Source of the DNA: an uncultured Acetatifactor sp.
Lineage (GTDB): Bacteria; Bacillota; Clostridia; Lachnospirales; Lachnospiraceae
Direction: 5' to 3'
Assembly (NCBI GenBank): GCA_934436245.1
Contig: CAKSAM010000036.1
Coordinates: 1 to 24,138 of the forward strand
DNA: 24,138 nt
Shown here: positions 7,840 to 16,313 of the stretch, one piece after another
Position numbering within the stretch: the stretch's first letter is position 1
How the letters are laid out: each line of letters starts with the position of its first letter
Made by a program: the position numbers and the translations under genes
Notes under the pieces: model-generated
Databases searched by the model: none
The model's input: only the letters and a program-made list of their open reading frames with translations
Told to the model about the DNA's origin: nothing

Positions 7840-8946
7840 ATGAAAAAAATTACAAAATTCTGGAATGCGGTAAAAATTCCTCTCCTTGCAATCCTTTGCA
7901 GCCTTGTGGTGGGCGGTGTGATCATTGCCGTGACAGGATCCAATCCCTTCAAGGCTTATTACGCACTGTTACAGGGAAGCGGACTGGCTCCCAAGTCTTC
8001 TTATGCAAGTTACAAAAGTATGCTGACAGACTTTATGAGTTATGTGAACTACTTTACTCCTATGATCTTCGCAGCCCTGGCAGTGGCAGTTGCATTGCGT
8101 GCCGGACTGTTTAACATCGGTGTCTCCGGGCAGATGCTGGCAGCCGGATTTACTGCGAGTATCGTAGTGGGCTACAGCGGTCTGAATGCTGTACTGGCAA
8201 AGCCCCTGGTAGTGATCATCGGTCTGGTTGTTGGTGGACTGGCCGGTGCATTGATCGGCTTTTTGAAGTATCGTTTCAACATTAATGAAGTGGTTTCATC
8301 CATTATGTTAAACTACACGTTCCAATATGTGATCAGCTTTTTTATCAATACCTTTTTCGTGGATCCGGTCTCCAGACAGTCAAAGGAGATCTCGGCAGCT
8401 TCCAGACTGACACTGATGGATACCGTGGTGGGCAATCTGAAAATGGATATTCCGTTGGGCATCATTTTGGCACTGCTCACTGTGGTGGCAGTGTGGTTCC
8501 TGTTAGAGAAGACCAAGCTTGGCTATGAACTGAAGGCTGTGGGGTATTCCCGCAGTGCAGCAAAATATGCCGGCATTAAGGTGGGTAGAAGCATGGTATT
8601 GTCCATGACAATCTCTGGTGCTCTGGCAGGTCTGGCCGGTGTGACTTATTATCTGGGCTATGTAGGTTCCATTCAGCCCAAGGTACTGATCAGTACCGGA
8701 TTTGATGCCATTGCCGTATCCCTGCTTGGCAATAACAATCCTTTCGGTATTGTATTTTCCACCATGCTGATCACCCTGATCAGTAAGGGGAGTACTTATA
8801 TGAAATCAGCAGCCGGTGTGGATGCGGAGATAGCATCCGTTATTACCGGTATCATTCTGTTGTTCAGTGCATGTAATGCCTACATCAAATGGAAGATGGA
8901 ACGCAGCAGAAGAGAGAAAACAAACAAGACAAAGGAGGACAAATAA
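7840..8946 (+). CDS. ABC importer permease, subunit 1 (YufP/NupB-like)
   Basis: A 368-residue polytopic membrane protein of the BPD_transp_2 family. It begins with a basic start and a first helix (VKIPLLAILCSLVVGGVIIAV). The family motif region FNIGVSGQMLAAG lies near residue 90, and several hydrophobic segments alternate with short loops such as GYSRSAAKYAGIK, the likely ATPase-contact loop. A charged tail (RSRREKTNKTKEDK) ends the protein. AAGGAGG precedes the ATG and its stop abuts the ATG of subunit 2, so the two are translationally coupled. Together they form the membrane channel of the BMP system. Nucleoside specificity is inferred from the operon type. Confidence 0.92.
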   Translation: MKKITKFWNAVKIPLLAILCSLVVGGVIIAVTGSNPFKAYYALLQGSGLAPKSSYASYKSMLTDFMSYVNYFTPMIFAALAVAVALRAGLFNIGVSGQMLAAGFTASIVVGYSGLNAVLAKPLVVIIGLVVGGLAGALIGFLKYRFNINEVVSSIMLNYTFQYVISFFINTFFVDPVSRQSKEISAASRLTLMDTVVGNLKMDIPLGIILALLTVVAVWFLLEKTKLGYELKAVGYSRSAAKYAGIKVGRSMVLSMTISGALAGLAGVTYYLGYVGSIQPKVLISTGFDAIAVSLLGNNNPFGIVFSTMLITLISKGSTYMKSAAGVDAEIASVITGIILLFSACNAYIKWKMERSRREKTNKTKEDK

Positions 8947-9906
8947 ATGGATATTGTGATCATTGACGGTTTATCCTTTGCGCTGCCTTTATTTATTATG
9001 GCTATCGGCGGTATCTACTGTGAGAAATCCGGTGTGACGATGCTGGCCGTAGAAGGCTTACAGGGCTTCGGAGCCTTTATCGGCGCTTTCGTGGCGGTTG
9101 CGATTGCCGGAAATTTTTCCGGTGACTCTCCGGTACCCTTTTACATCGCCATGGTGATGGCGGCAGTGGGTGGGAGCCTGTTTGCGCTGATCCATGCCTT
9201 GCTGTGTCTGAAGTTCAAGGCAAATCAGGTGATCAGCGGTGTGGTAGTCAATATTCTGGCGATGGCTCTGACAGCGTACTTAACGAAGCTGTTTAACAGA
9301 GTGGTATTCGGTGCCACCTCCGATAAGTTTGTGCTGACAGTATCCTCCAGAATCACGATTCCGGGAATCTCTAAAATTCCGGTGCTGGGAGCAATGTTTA
9401 CCAATCTGTATCCTTTTGAACTTGTGATCGTGGTAGTGGCTTTCGTTGCATGGTTTGTGATGTACAAGACCAGATTCGGCATGCATCTGCGTGCCTGCGG
9501 TGACAATCCCCATGCGGTGGATGCAGCCGGAAGACAGGTAGGACAGATCCGTCTGGCAGCTATTATGATCTGCGGAGCATTGTCGGGACTTGGTGGTATT
9601 TGTTTTGCATACTCCATTTCTGCAAACTTTTCTTCCAGCATTTATGTGGGGTACGGATATCTGGCCATTGCAGCACTGATTTTCGGCAACTGGCGTATCC
9701 TGCCGACTCTGGGAGCATGTCTGCTATTCGGATTTGCCAGATCTGGTGGTTACCGTCTGGTACAGGTATTGCAGATGCCCAGCAGCTATCAGGACCTGGT
9801 CATGATCCTGCCGTACGTACTGACACTGTTGTTACTGGTATTTTTCTCAAAACAGAATGGTGCACCGAGAGCGTTGGGTGTGATCTATGACAAGGGTGCG
9901 AGATAA
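8947..9906 (+). CDS. ABC importer permease, subunit 2 (YufQ/NupC-like)
   Basis: A 319-residue permease of the BPD_transp_2 family and the partner of the preceding subunit; the genes touch (TAA immediately followed by ATG). The family-typical opening IGGIYCEKSGVTMLAVEGLQG corresponds to the ERSG...NIGIEG region of relatives, with MLAVEG here. A later loop, GMHLRACGDNPHAVDAAG, is the expected ATPase-coupling segment. About eight hydrophobic segments are visible. It is the last gene of the importer operon, followed after 7 bp by a strong bidirectional terminator. The ribosome site AAGGAGG lies inside the end of subunit 1. Confidence 0.92.
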   Translation: MDIVIIDGLSFALPLFIMAIGGIYCEKSGVTMLAVEGLQGFGAFIGAFVAVAIAGNFSGDSPVPFYIAMVMAAVGGSLFALIHALLCLKFKANQVISGVVVNILAMALTAYLTKLFNRVVFGATSDKFVLTVSSRITIPGISKIPVLGAMFTNLYPFELVIVVVAFVAWFVMYKTRFGMHLRACGDNPHAVDAAGRQVGQIRLAAIMICGALSGLGGICFAYSISANFSSSIYVGYGYLAIAALIFGNWRILPTLGACLLFGFARSGGYRLVQVLQMPSSYQDLVMILPYVLTLLLLVFFSKQNGAPRALGVIYDKGAR

Positions 9907-9913
9907 TAAGTAA

Positions 9914-9944
9914 AAAAAGAGAAAGCGAAAAGCTTTCTCTTTTT
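9914..9944. terminator. Bidirectional intrinsic terminator
   Basis: AAAAAGAGAAAGC (9914-9926) and GCTTTCTCTTTTT (9932-9944) form a 13-bp perfect stem around a GAAAA loop. The plus strand ends in a T run for the BMP importer operon, and the minus strand ends in seven Ts for the tRNA transcript. It therefore probably serves both converging units. Confidence 0.88.
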
Positions 9945-9948
9945 CATA

Positions 9949-10021
9949 AGCTGAAAATGGGACTCGAACCCACGACCCCTTCATTACGAGTGAAGTGCTC
10001 TACCAACTGAGCTATTTCAGC
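9949..10021 (-). tRNA. tRNA-Thr (anticodon CGT)
   Basis: On the minus strand the cloverleaf is complete. The acceptor stem GCTGAAA pairs with TTTCAGC. The D arm reads GCTCAGTTGGTAGAGC. The anticodon arm is CTTCA-CTCGTAA-TGAAG with anticodon CGT (plus-strand 9986-9988), and the T arm is GTGGG-TTCGAGT-CCCAT. It reads codon ACG (Thr). The discriminator base is T and CCA is not encoded. A strong promoter and terminator bracket it, so it is a single-gene transcription unit. Confidence 0.96.
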
Positions 10022-10031
10022 GGACTAGGTT

Positions 10032-10060
10032 ATTATATATGTTCCTGAAGATTTTTGCAA
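10032..10060 (-). promoter_or_regulatory. Promoter of tRNA-Thr
   Basis: On the minus strand, TTGCAA (10060-10055) is followed by a 17-bp spacer and a perfect TATAAT (10037-10032). The expected start, about 7 bases later, lies near 10025, a few bases before the mature tRNA 5' end at 10021. This gives a very short leader. Confidence 0.75.
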
Positions 10061-10166
10061 CTGTAAATTTTATTTACATCATTTTTTTACATCTGTTTTC
10101 GATCTATGTAGGAGACTGTAAGACAAAAAAGTCCTGCAGATCTCCGGAATTTTGCAAGATGAATGC

Positions 10167-10988
10167 TTATGATACCAGCTTGTGGTGCTTTTTGCTGTAG
10201 CACTCCAAAGACTGTGTTAAAAAATAAAGGAACATGGCAATGACACAGAGCAGCAAAATGGAACTGATAACCATATCAAGCTGAAATATCTGAGAGCCGT
10301 AAATGATCAGATAACCCAGGCCACGTCTGGCGGCAAGAAATTCTCCAATGATAACGCCGACCAGTGACAGACCAATATTTACTTTGGTGGTGCTCAGAAG
10401 TGTGGGAACAGACCCCGGAAGCACAACTTTAAAGAAAATATCCCGGCGGTTCCCACCAAGTGTTCGAATCAAAATTTCTTTTTCAGGATCTACCTGATGG
10501 AAGGCTGTATAGAAACTGATAATGGATCCGAAGACAGCCACGGAAATTCCGGCAATAATGATCGTATTCATACCTGTACCGAGCCAGACAATGAACAGAG
10601 GAGCCAATGCAGATTTGGGAAGACTATTCAGTAACACCAGGTAGGGTTCCAAAATCTCAGACAGCCCGGAAGAGAACCAAAGAATTGTTGCAATCAGGAG
10701 ACTTACGAGGAATACCAGTAAAAAACTTAAAATAGTCTCTGACAGCGTGATGCTGATATGAAGAGCCAGGGACTGCTCTGTCCACAAACGCTTTAAACAC
10801 AGAATTACCCGATGAGGACTGGAAAAAAAGAAGCTGTCGATCCAACCCAGATCAGCACTGACTTCCCAAAGTATCAGGAAAATTCCTGACAAAAAGAAAC
10901 GTAGAAAGGAAATTTGCATATGGTGGCAATGATGCCTGTGAATATATTGTTCCTGTATTGTCATATCTGAATTATTTTGATGTTTCAT
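10167..10988 (-). CDS. ABC transporter permease (SsuC/TauC/ThiX-like)
   Basis: A 273-residue inner-membrane permease of the BPD_transp_1 family, forming the channel for the ATPase encoded just upstream. A hydrophobic first segment (about 28-46) follows a His-rich N-terminus (HRHHCHH). The ATPase-contact EAA-type loop reads IRTLGGNRRDIFFKVVLPG, followed by GVIIGEFLAARRGLGYLI, both typical of the nitrate/sulfonate/taurine/thiamine-precursor subfamily. The start codon lies inside the ATPase gene (17-bp overlap), with GGAGG seven bases upstream, so translation is coupled. No binding-protein gene accompanies it, so the substrate cannot be assigned. Confidence 0.9.
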   Translation of the reverse strand: MKHQNNSDMTIQEQYIHRHHCHHMQISFLRFFLSGIFLILWEVSADLGWIDSFFFSSPHRVILCLKRLWTEQSLALHISITLSETILSFLLVFLVSLLIATILWFSSGLSEILEPYLVLLNSLPKSALAPLFIVWLGTGMNTIIIAGISVAVFGSIISFYTAFHQVDPEKEILIRTLGGNRRDIFFKVVLPGSVPTLLSTTKVNIGLSLVGVIIGEFLAARRGLGYLIIYGSQIFQLDMVISSILLLCVIAMFLYFLTQSLECYSKKHHKLVS

Positions 10989-11754
10989 CTGTCAACTCCT
11001 CCCACAATTTTTTGAAATAATATGGAAATTCCGGTGCGTTTCTGGCAGCAAGCGGAGAACTGTCCTTTAGTGTGAGATGAATGGGCAGTTCAGTTTTAAT
11101 GGTTGCCGGACGGGTGGAAAGAACATAAACCTTATCGGCCAGACTGATTGCCTCCGACAGATCATGGGTAACGATGATCATGGTTTTTCCGGCCTGCCGG
11201 ATCAGACTGCAGATATCCGAAGATACCATAAGCCGAGTCTGGTAGTCCAGGGCACTGAAGGGTTCATCCAAAAGCAAAAGCTGCGGATCCAGTGCAAGTG
11301 TCCGGATCAGGGCGGCACGCTGCTTCATACCGCCGGATAATTCACTGGGACGTTTGTTCTTGAATTTTTCAAGGCCATAGTCCGATAATAGCTGATTTAC
11401 GCAGGCAACCCGTTCCGGCGTAAGTGTATGATGAATTTCCAGTCCCAGTGTGACGTTCTGGTATATGGTCCGCCATTCAAACAGATGATCATGCTGCAGC
11501 ATGTAGCCAATCCGGGGATAATGAATGGAACCATCCGGATTGTTGACAATGATGGTACCTGTCTCAGGAACCAAAAGACCTGCAATGATCGATAATAATG
11601 TGGATTTACCGCACCCACTGGGACCCACCAATGCAACAAATTCTCCTTCCTCCACTTGAAAGGAGATATCCTTTATGGCACCGGTTTCCCCCACCAGGCT
11701 GTGATAGGAGTAACCTATATTTTTTAGTTCAATAAGAGCTCCCATAAAAGGCAT
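10972..11754 (-). CDS. ABC transporter ATPase (SsuB/TauB/ThiZ-like)
   Basis: A single-domain ATPase of 260 residues that powers the overlapping permease. Walker A GPSGCGKST lies at residues 44-52, followed by the Q-loop region YMLQHDHLFEWRT, signature LSGGMKQR, Walker B LLLLDEPFSALD and the switch histidine in IIVTHDLSEA. The QHDHLFEWRT stretch is typical of the SsuB/TauB group. AAGGA lies three bases before the first ATG; an ATG three codons on (MGALIELK) is an alternative start with longer spacing. A substrate-binding protein would be expected in this operon but is absent on both sides. Confidence 0.92.
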   Translation of the reverse strand: MPFMGALIELKNIGYSYHSLVGETGAIKDISFQVEEGEFVALVGPSGCGKSTLLSIIAGLLVPETGTIIVNNPDGSIHYPRIGYMLQHDHLFEWRTIYQNVTLGLEIHHTLTPERVACVNQLLSDYGLEKFKNKRPSELSGGMKQRAALIRTLALDPQLLLLDEPFSALDYQTRLMVSSDICSLIRQAGKTMIIVTHDLSEAISLADKVYVLSTRPATIKTELPIHLTLKDSSPLAARNAPEFPYYFKKLWEELTDETSK

Positions 11755-11809
11755 TCTTCCTTAATCTGAATATTTATAGTTATTGTATGAATTTAAACGA
11801 AAAAAGTGT

Positions 11810-11824
11810 TTTCCATATAGGAAA
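11810..11824. promoter_or_regulatory. Small palindrome in the divergent intergenic region
   Basis: TTTCC (11810-11814) and GGAAA (11820-11824) flank ATATA, midway between the divergent ATPase and argH genes. The hexamer AAAGTG recurs nearby at 11803, 11822 and 11850. It could be an operator, but with only 5-bp arms the support is weak. No T-box or arginine-repressor consensus was recognised in this 230-bp region. Confidence 0.2.
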
Positions 11825-11842
11825 GTGATGAAATTCACTGTA

Positions 11843-11871
11843 TTGCATTAAAGTGTCGTTTGTGATATGAT
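11843..11871 (+). promoter_or_regulatory. Candidate promoter for the argH-asd gene cluster
   Basis: TTGCAT (11843-11848), a 17-bp spacer and TATGAT (11866-11871) match consensus at four and five of six positions. The predicted start near 11878 would leave a leader of about 110 bases before argH. Confidence 0.45.
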
Positions 11872-11986
11872 TAATTGCAATCAATGTCTATGAGAAAATC
11901 GTAATGCCATAGATTTCTGACAGTAAAATTAAGATGAAGTAATGGTTTTCAATAAGGGAAGAACTATTACAGATGGGAGAACAGCC

Positions 11987-13408
11987 ATGGCACAGTTATG
12001 GGGAGGACGCTTTACGAAACAGACCGATCAGCTGGTATTTGATTTCAATGCGTCCATAACATTTGATAAAAGATTGTTTCATGAAGATATCACCGGAAGT
12101 ATCGTGCATGCTACCATGTTGGCAAAACAGGGAATCCTCAATGAAGAGGAGAAAAAAAGCATTGTCGAGGGACTTACCGGTATTTTAGAGGATGTGGATG
12201 CGGGAAAGCTTGCAATCGATGAGACGCAGGAGGATATTCACAGCTTCGTGGAAGCAACTCTGATCCACCGGATCGGTGATGCGGGCAAAAAGCTTCACAC
12301 CGGACGCAGCCGTAACGACCAGGTGGCGTTGGATATGCGTCTTTATACCAGGGCAAGAGTAGCAGAGATGGACGGTCTGTTGGAAAAGCTTCTGGAAGCC
12401 ATTCTGGACACCATGGAGAACAATTTAGATACCTATATGCCGGGCTTCACCCATTTACAGAAGGCACAGCCCATTACCCTGGCGCATCATTACGGTGCCT
12501 ATTTTGAAATGTTCAAGAGAGACAGACAGCGTCTGGCAGATATCTATAAGCGCATGAATTATTGCCCTTTGGGAGCAGGAGCACTGGCCGGTACCACGTA
12601 TCCGTTAGACCGTGAGTATACTGCGAAGCTGCTTCGCTTTGAGGGACCGACATTAAACAGCATCGATTCCGTTGCAGACAGAGATTATCTGATTGAGTTC
12701 CTGGCGGCTCTTTCCACGGTTATGATGCACTTAAGCCGTTTCAGCGAGGAAATTATTATCTGGAACTCTAATGAATATCAGTTTGTAGAACTGGATGACG
12801 CCTATTCCACCGGAAGCAGCATCATGCCCCAGAAAAAGAACCCGGATATCGCCGAACTGGTAAGAGGTAAGACCGGAAGAGTTTACGGTGCCCTGATGGC
12901 ACTGCTTACCACTATGAAAGGACTGCCCCTTGCCTATAATAAAGATATGCAGGAAGACAAGGAGATGGCATTTGATGCCATGGATACCGCTGCGGATTGC
13001 ATTACCTTATTTACCGGCATGATCCGTACCATGAAATTCCGTAAGGATCGTATGGCTAAGAGTGCCATGAACGGATTTACCAATGCAACAGATGCTGCAG
13101 ATTATCTGGTAGGCAAGGGAGTACCATTCCGGGATGCCCACGGCATTATCGGACGTCTGGTGCTGTACTGCATTGAGAAGGACACTTCCATTGATGACTT
13201 AAGTCTGGAAGAACTTCGTTCCATCAGTGATAAATTCGATGAAGATATTTACGATGCCATTTCCCTGAAGACCTGTGTGGAGAAGCGGCTGACCATCGGG
13301 GCACCCGGTGCGGAAATGATGAAACAGGTCATTGAGAAAAATAAAGAATACCTGAAAACAAATGCCATAGAAGTATATCAACAGTCTTTGGAAGACCATA
13401 TTCAGTAA
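11987..13408 (+). CDS. argH: Argininosuccinate lyase
   Basis: Catalyses the last step of arginine synthesis, splitting argininosuccinate into arginine and fumarate, as a cytoplasmic tetramer. The family signature [12 protein letters not shown] lies at residues 276-287, with the catalytic serine in GSS. Also visible are LWGGRF at the N-terminus, DIHSFVE, the [13 protein letters not shown] substrate loop and [17 protein letters not shown] start at ATG 11987, preceded by GGGAGA; the in-frame ATG at 11942 would add 15 residues not expected in the family. The result is 473 residues, close to the usual ~460. argG is not nearby; asd follows after 65 bp. Confidence 0.97.
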   Translation: MAQLWGGRFTKQTDQLVFDFNASITFDKRLFHEDITGSIVHATMLAKQGILNEEEKKSIVEGLTGILEDVDAGKLAIDETQEDIHSFVEATLIHRIGDAGKKLHTGRSRNDQVALDMRLYTRARVAEMDGLLEKLLEAILDTMENNLDTYMPGFTHLQKAQPITLAHHYGAYFEMFKRDRQRLADIYKRMNYCPLGAGALAGTTYPLDREYTAKLLRFEGPTLNSIDSVADRDYLIEFLAALSTVMMHLSRFSEEIIIWNSNEYQFVELDDAYSTGSSIMPQKKNPDIAELVRGKTGRVYGALMALLTTMKGLPLAYNKDMQEDKEMAFDAMDTAADCITLFTGMIRTMKFRKDRMAKSAMNGFTNATDAADYLVGKGVPFRDAHGIIGRLVLYCIEKDTSIDDLSLEELRSISDKFDEDIYDAISLKTCVEKRLTIGAPGAEMMKQVIEKNKEYLKTNAIEVYQQSLEDHIQ

Positions 13409-13473
13409 GTGGAAGCTGAACAGGCCTTTTGCAGATAAAATGAAATTGCACAAAGATGAGGAGGAAATGAAAA

Positions 13474-14559
13474 ATGAGTGAAAAATTACGTGTAGGTATC
13501 CTGGGTGGAACCGGTATGGTAGGTCAGAGATTCATCTCTCTGTTAGAGAACCATCCCTGGTTCGAAGTAACGACCATCGCAGCCAGCCCCCGTTCCGCAG
13601 GCAAGACTTATGAGGAGGCTGTGGGTGACCGTTGGAAGATGACCACCCCCATGCCAGAGGCCGTAAAAAAGCTGGTAGTCATGAATGTCAATGAAGTGGA
13701 AAAAGTAGCAGCACAGGTAGATTTCGTATTCAGTGCAGTAGATATGACCAAGGATGAGATCAAGGCCATCGAGGAAGCATACGCAAAGACCGAGACCCCT
13801 GTGGTATCCAACAACAGTGCCCACAGATGGACTCCCGATGTTCCCATGGTAGTACCCGAGATCAACCCCGAGCATTTCCAGATCATTGAGGCACAGAAGA
13901 GGAGACTGGGAACCACCAGAGGATTTATTGCTGTAAAGCCCAACTGCTCCATCCAGAGCTATGCACCGGTTCTGACCGCATGGAAGGAATTCGAGCCTTA
14001 CGAAGTGGTAGCAACCACCTATCAGGCAATCTCCGGTGCAGGCAAGACTTTTAAGGACTGGCCCGAGATGGTAGGTAATATCATCCCTTATATCGGTGGT
14101 GAGGAAGAGAAGAGTGAGAAGGAACCTTTACGTATCTGGGGTAAGGTGGAAGGCGACAAGATCGTTCCCGCAGCTTCTCCCGTGATCACCTGTCAGTGTA
14201 TCCGTGTTCCGGTACTGAACGGACATACCGCAGCCGTATTCGTAAAATTCCGTAAGAAGCCCACCAAGGAGCAGCTGATCGAGAAACTGGTCACCTTTAG
14301 CGGTGAGCCTCAGAGACTGGGACTTCCCAGCGCACCGAAGCAGTTTATCCAGTATCTGGAGGAGGATAACAGACCCCAGGTGGCTCTGGATGTTGATTTT
14401 GAGAACGGTATGGGTATCAGTGTAGGACGTCTGAGAGAGGATACCGTATATGATTACAAGTTCGTAGGGTTGTCACACAATACCTTACGCGGAGCGGCTG
14501 GGGGAGCTTTGCTTTGCGCAGAACTTTTAAAAGCACAGGGTTACATCACCAAAAAATAA
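13474..14559 (+). CDS. asd: Aspartate-semialdehyde dehydrogenase (archaeal/fungal type)
   Basis: Reduces aspartyl phosphate to aspartate semialdehyde with NADPH, feeding lysine/diaminopimelate, methionine and threonine synthesis. The N-terminal NADP loop is GILGGTGMVGQRF. The active-site cysteine is C158 in KPNCSIQ, and H251 in NGHTAAVFV is the likely base. The segment GAGKTFKDWPEMVGNIIPYI followed by GGEEEKSE identifies the archaeal/yeast-type class and not the classic E. coli class. Length is 361 residues. GAGGAGG precedes the ATG ideally. Codon use is strongly biased, suggesting high expression. The next gene begins about 15 bp later and has much weaker signals. Confidence 0.95.
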   Translation: MSEKLRVGILGGTGMVGQRFISLLENHPWFEVTTIAASPRSAGKTYEEAVGDRWKMTTPMPEAVKKLVVMNVNEVEKVAAQVDFVFSAVDMTKDEIKAIEEAYAKTETPVVSNNSAHRWTPDVPMVVPEINPEHFQIIEAQKRRLGTTRGFIAVKPNCSIQSYAPVLTAWKEFEPYEVVATTYQAISGAGKTFKDWPEMVGNIIPYIGGEEEKSEKEPLRIWGKVEGDKIVPAASPVITCQCIRVPVLNGHTAAVFVKFRKKPTKEQLIEKLVTFSGEPQRLGLPSAPKQFIQYLEEDNRPQVALDVDFENGMGISVGRLREDTVYDYKFVGLSHNTLRGAAGGALLCAELLKAQGYITKK

Positions 14560-14574
14560 AGGGTGAGTGGGGTT

Positions 14575-16293
14575 ATGAATGAGTTACACTATCAGCTGGA
14601 TCTTATGCGCGCAATGAATCAGAAGCTGAGCGCAAGGGAGAGAATGTATCGTCTGTTGTGCGATACCATGGATTATGCGTACATCTATTATTCCTTTGAA
14701 AAAAATGCAGTCACGATGTTGGGAAAATGGGAAGATTTTTTTGACTTTCAGATTCGTGACAGACGGGATTTTATAAAGTTTCAGGAAATGGTGGATGAAC
14801 CGTATGTGTTACCTTTGAGAGATATGCTGTTTTTGGAAAAAAGCGGACAGGAGACTTCTTCTGTAGAATGTATGATGAAGGGGAAAAAGACCTGGCTGCA
14901 GTTTTCCTGCAGAATATTTTATGAAGAAGGCAGACCGGCGGATCAGATCATTGTGGTACAAAATATCACAAAACAGAAGACACAGAATGAAGAGCTTCTT
15001 TATATGGCGTATTATGATGGCTTGACAGGACTGTACAATCGCAATTATTTTGTCCGCCTGTTGACAGAATTTCTACGCCATGCGAAGGAAGACAACCGGC
15101 TGGTCAGTGTGCTTGTTATTGATATTGATGATTTCCGCAAGGTAAATGACGGACTTGGAATTGTAGCAGGTGATGAGCTGGTTCAGCAATTTGGTTCGTT
15201 CCTGAAGGAATTTAATAATGATGATGTCATTGTCTGCCATCTGACCAGTGATGTTTATTGCATGGCAATCTATGATCCCTGCGGAAGTAAAAGCGTGGAA
15301 TCTGTTCATAGGGAAATTGTGAAACGTACCAGGGAACCTTTTTACCTGGTAGGTGGACAGGTATTGAATATTACTGTAAGCGTAGGCGTTGCGGAATATC
15401 CGGAAGCTGCTGCATCCGCACTGGAACTGATCAACTGTGCCGAGATCGTTATGTTCAAGGGCAAGTCCATGGGCAAAAACCGGATCCAGTATTTTGATAC
15501 ACCGATTCTGAATGATTTTCTGAAAAATGTGGAACTGGACAGTAAGTTAAAAGAAGCTGTATTTGATAACAATTTCCTTTTGTATTATCAGCCGCAATAT
15601 TACGCCGGTAATAAAAAACTGCGTGGAGTGGAGGCTCTGATCCGCTGGAAAGACGGCAATGGCAGAATGATCAGTCCGGCAAAGTTTATACCTATTGCAG
15701 AAAAAAATGGAACGATCATTCCTATCGGGAACTGGGTACTGGAGCAAAGTATCAGGACGTTTTCAGAATGGAGAAAACGTTATGGGATACCGTTTGTGCT
15801 GTCTGTTAATATTTCTGCACTGCAGTATCAGAAAGATGATTTTGTAGATTCGCTTTTGCATATGATTCATAAGTATGATATATCTCCGGAAGAAATTGAA
15901 CTGGAGATCACGGAAAGCATACTGATCGATGATTTTAATGCTGTAACAGAAAAAATGCAGCTGCTGAAGGAATATGGAATCCGTATTTCTCTGGATGACT
16001 TCGGAACTGGATTTTCTTCCCTGTCGTATCTGAAGAAGCTGCCAATCAATACTCTGAAGATTGATAAATCTTTTACAGACACACTTTTGACAGACTCTGC
16101 CACCAGAATTATTACAGAATCTATTGTAAGTATGGTAAAATCACTGGGATTTGAATCTATTGCAGAGGGCGTGGAAGAAGAACAGCAGTATAAATATCTG
16201 CGGGCTATCGGCTGTGATATCATCCAGGGCTATCTGTTTGGGAAACCATTATCACAGGAGGAAATCGAGCAGCTGCTGCAGAAGATATACTAA
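14575..16293 (+). CDS. PAS-like/degenerate GGDEF/EAL protein, probable c-di-GMP phosphodiesterase
   Basis: Probably degrades cyclic di-GMP. About 572 residues, no membrane segment. Residues ~1-140 look like a PAS-type sensor. The GGDEF domain (~145-310) keeps AYYDGLTGLYNR and D183-F187 (DIDDF), but its active-site GGDEF is replaced by TSDVY (224-228), so cyclase activity is unlikely. The EAL domain (~325-572) keeps the catalytic set: E353 in EALIRW, N412 in VNISALQ, ELEITES at 442-448, D474-D475 in DDFGTG, K498 in KIDKS, E531 in AEGVE, then QGYLFGKP. I prefer ATG 14575; GTG 14563 is an alternative. It sits directly behind asd and 20 bp before the ATPase gene. Confidence 0.88.
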   Translation: MNELHYQLDLMRAMNQKLSARERMYRLLCDTMDYAYIYYSFEKNAVTMLGKWEDFFDFQIRDRRDFIKFQEMVDEPYVLPLRDMLFLEKSGQETSSVECMMKGKKTWLQFSCRIFYEEGRPADQIIVVQNITKQKTQNEELLYMAYYDGLTGLYNRNYFVRLLTEFLRHAKEDNRLVSVLVIDIDDFRKVNDGLGIVAGDELVQQFGSFLKEFNNDDVIVCHLTSDVYCMAIYDPCGSKSVESVHREIVKRTREPFYLVGGQVLNITVSVGVAEYPEAAASALELINCAEIVMFKGKSMGKNRIQYFDTPILNDFLKNVELDSKLKEAVFDNNFLLYYQPQYYAGNKKLRGVEALIRWKDGNGRMISPAKFIPIAEKNGTIIPIGNWVLEQSIRTFSEWRKRYGIPFVLSVNISALQYQKDDFVDSLLHMIHKYDISPEEIELEITESILIDDFNAVTEKMQLLKEYGIRISLDDFGTGFSSLSYLKKLPINTLKIDKSFTDTLLTDSATRIITESIVSMVKSLGFESIAEGVEEEQQYKYLRAIGCDIIQGYLFGKPLSQEEIEQLLQKIY

Positions 16294-16313
16294 AATCTGG
16301 GCATTCAGGAAGA

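Noticed and set aside
10126..10160. Intrinsic terminator for the minus-strand ABC pair
   Set aside because: A T run is present on the minus strand, but the preceding bases form only a poor, interrupted stem.
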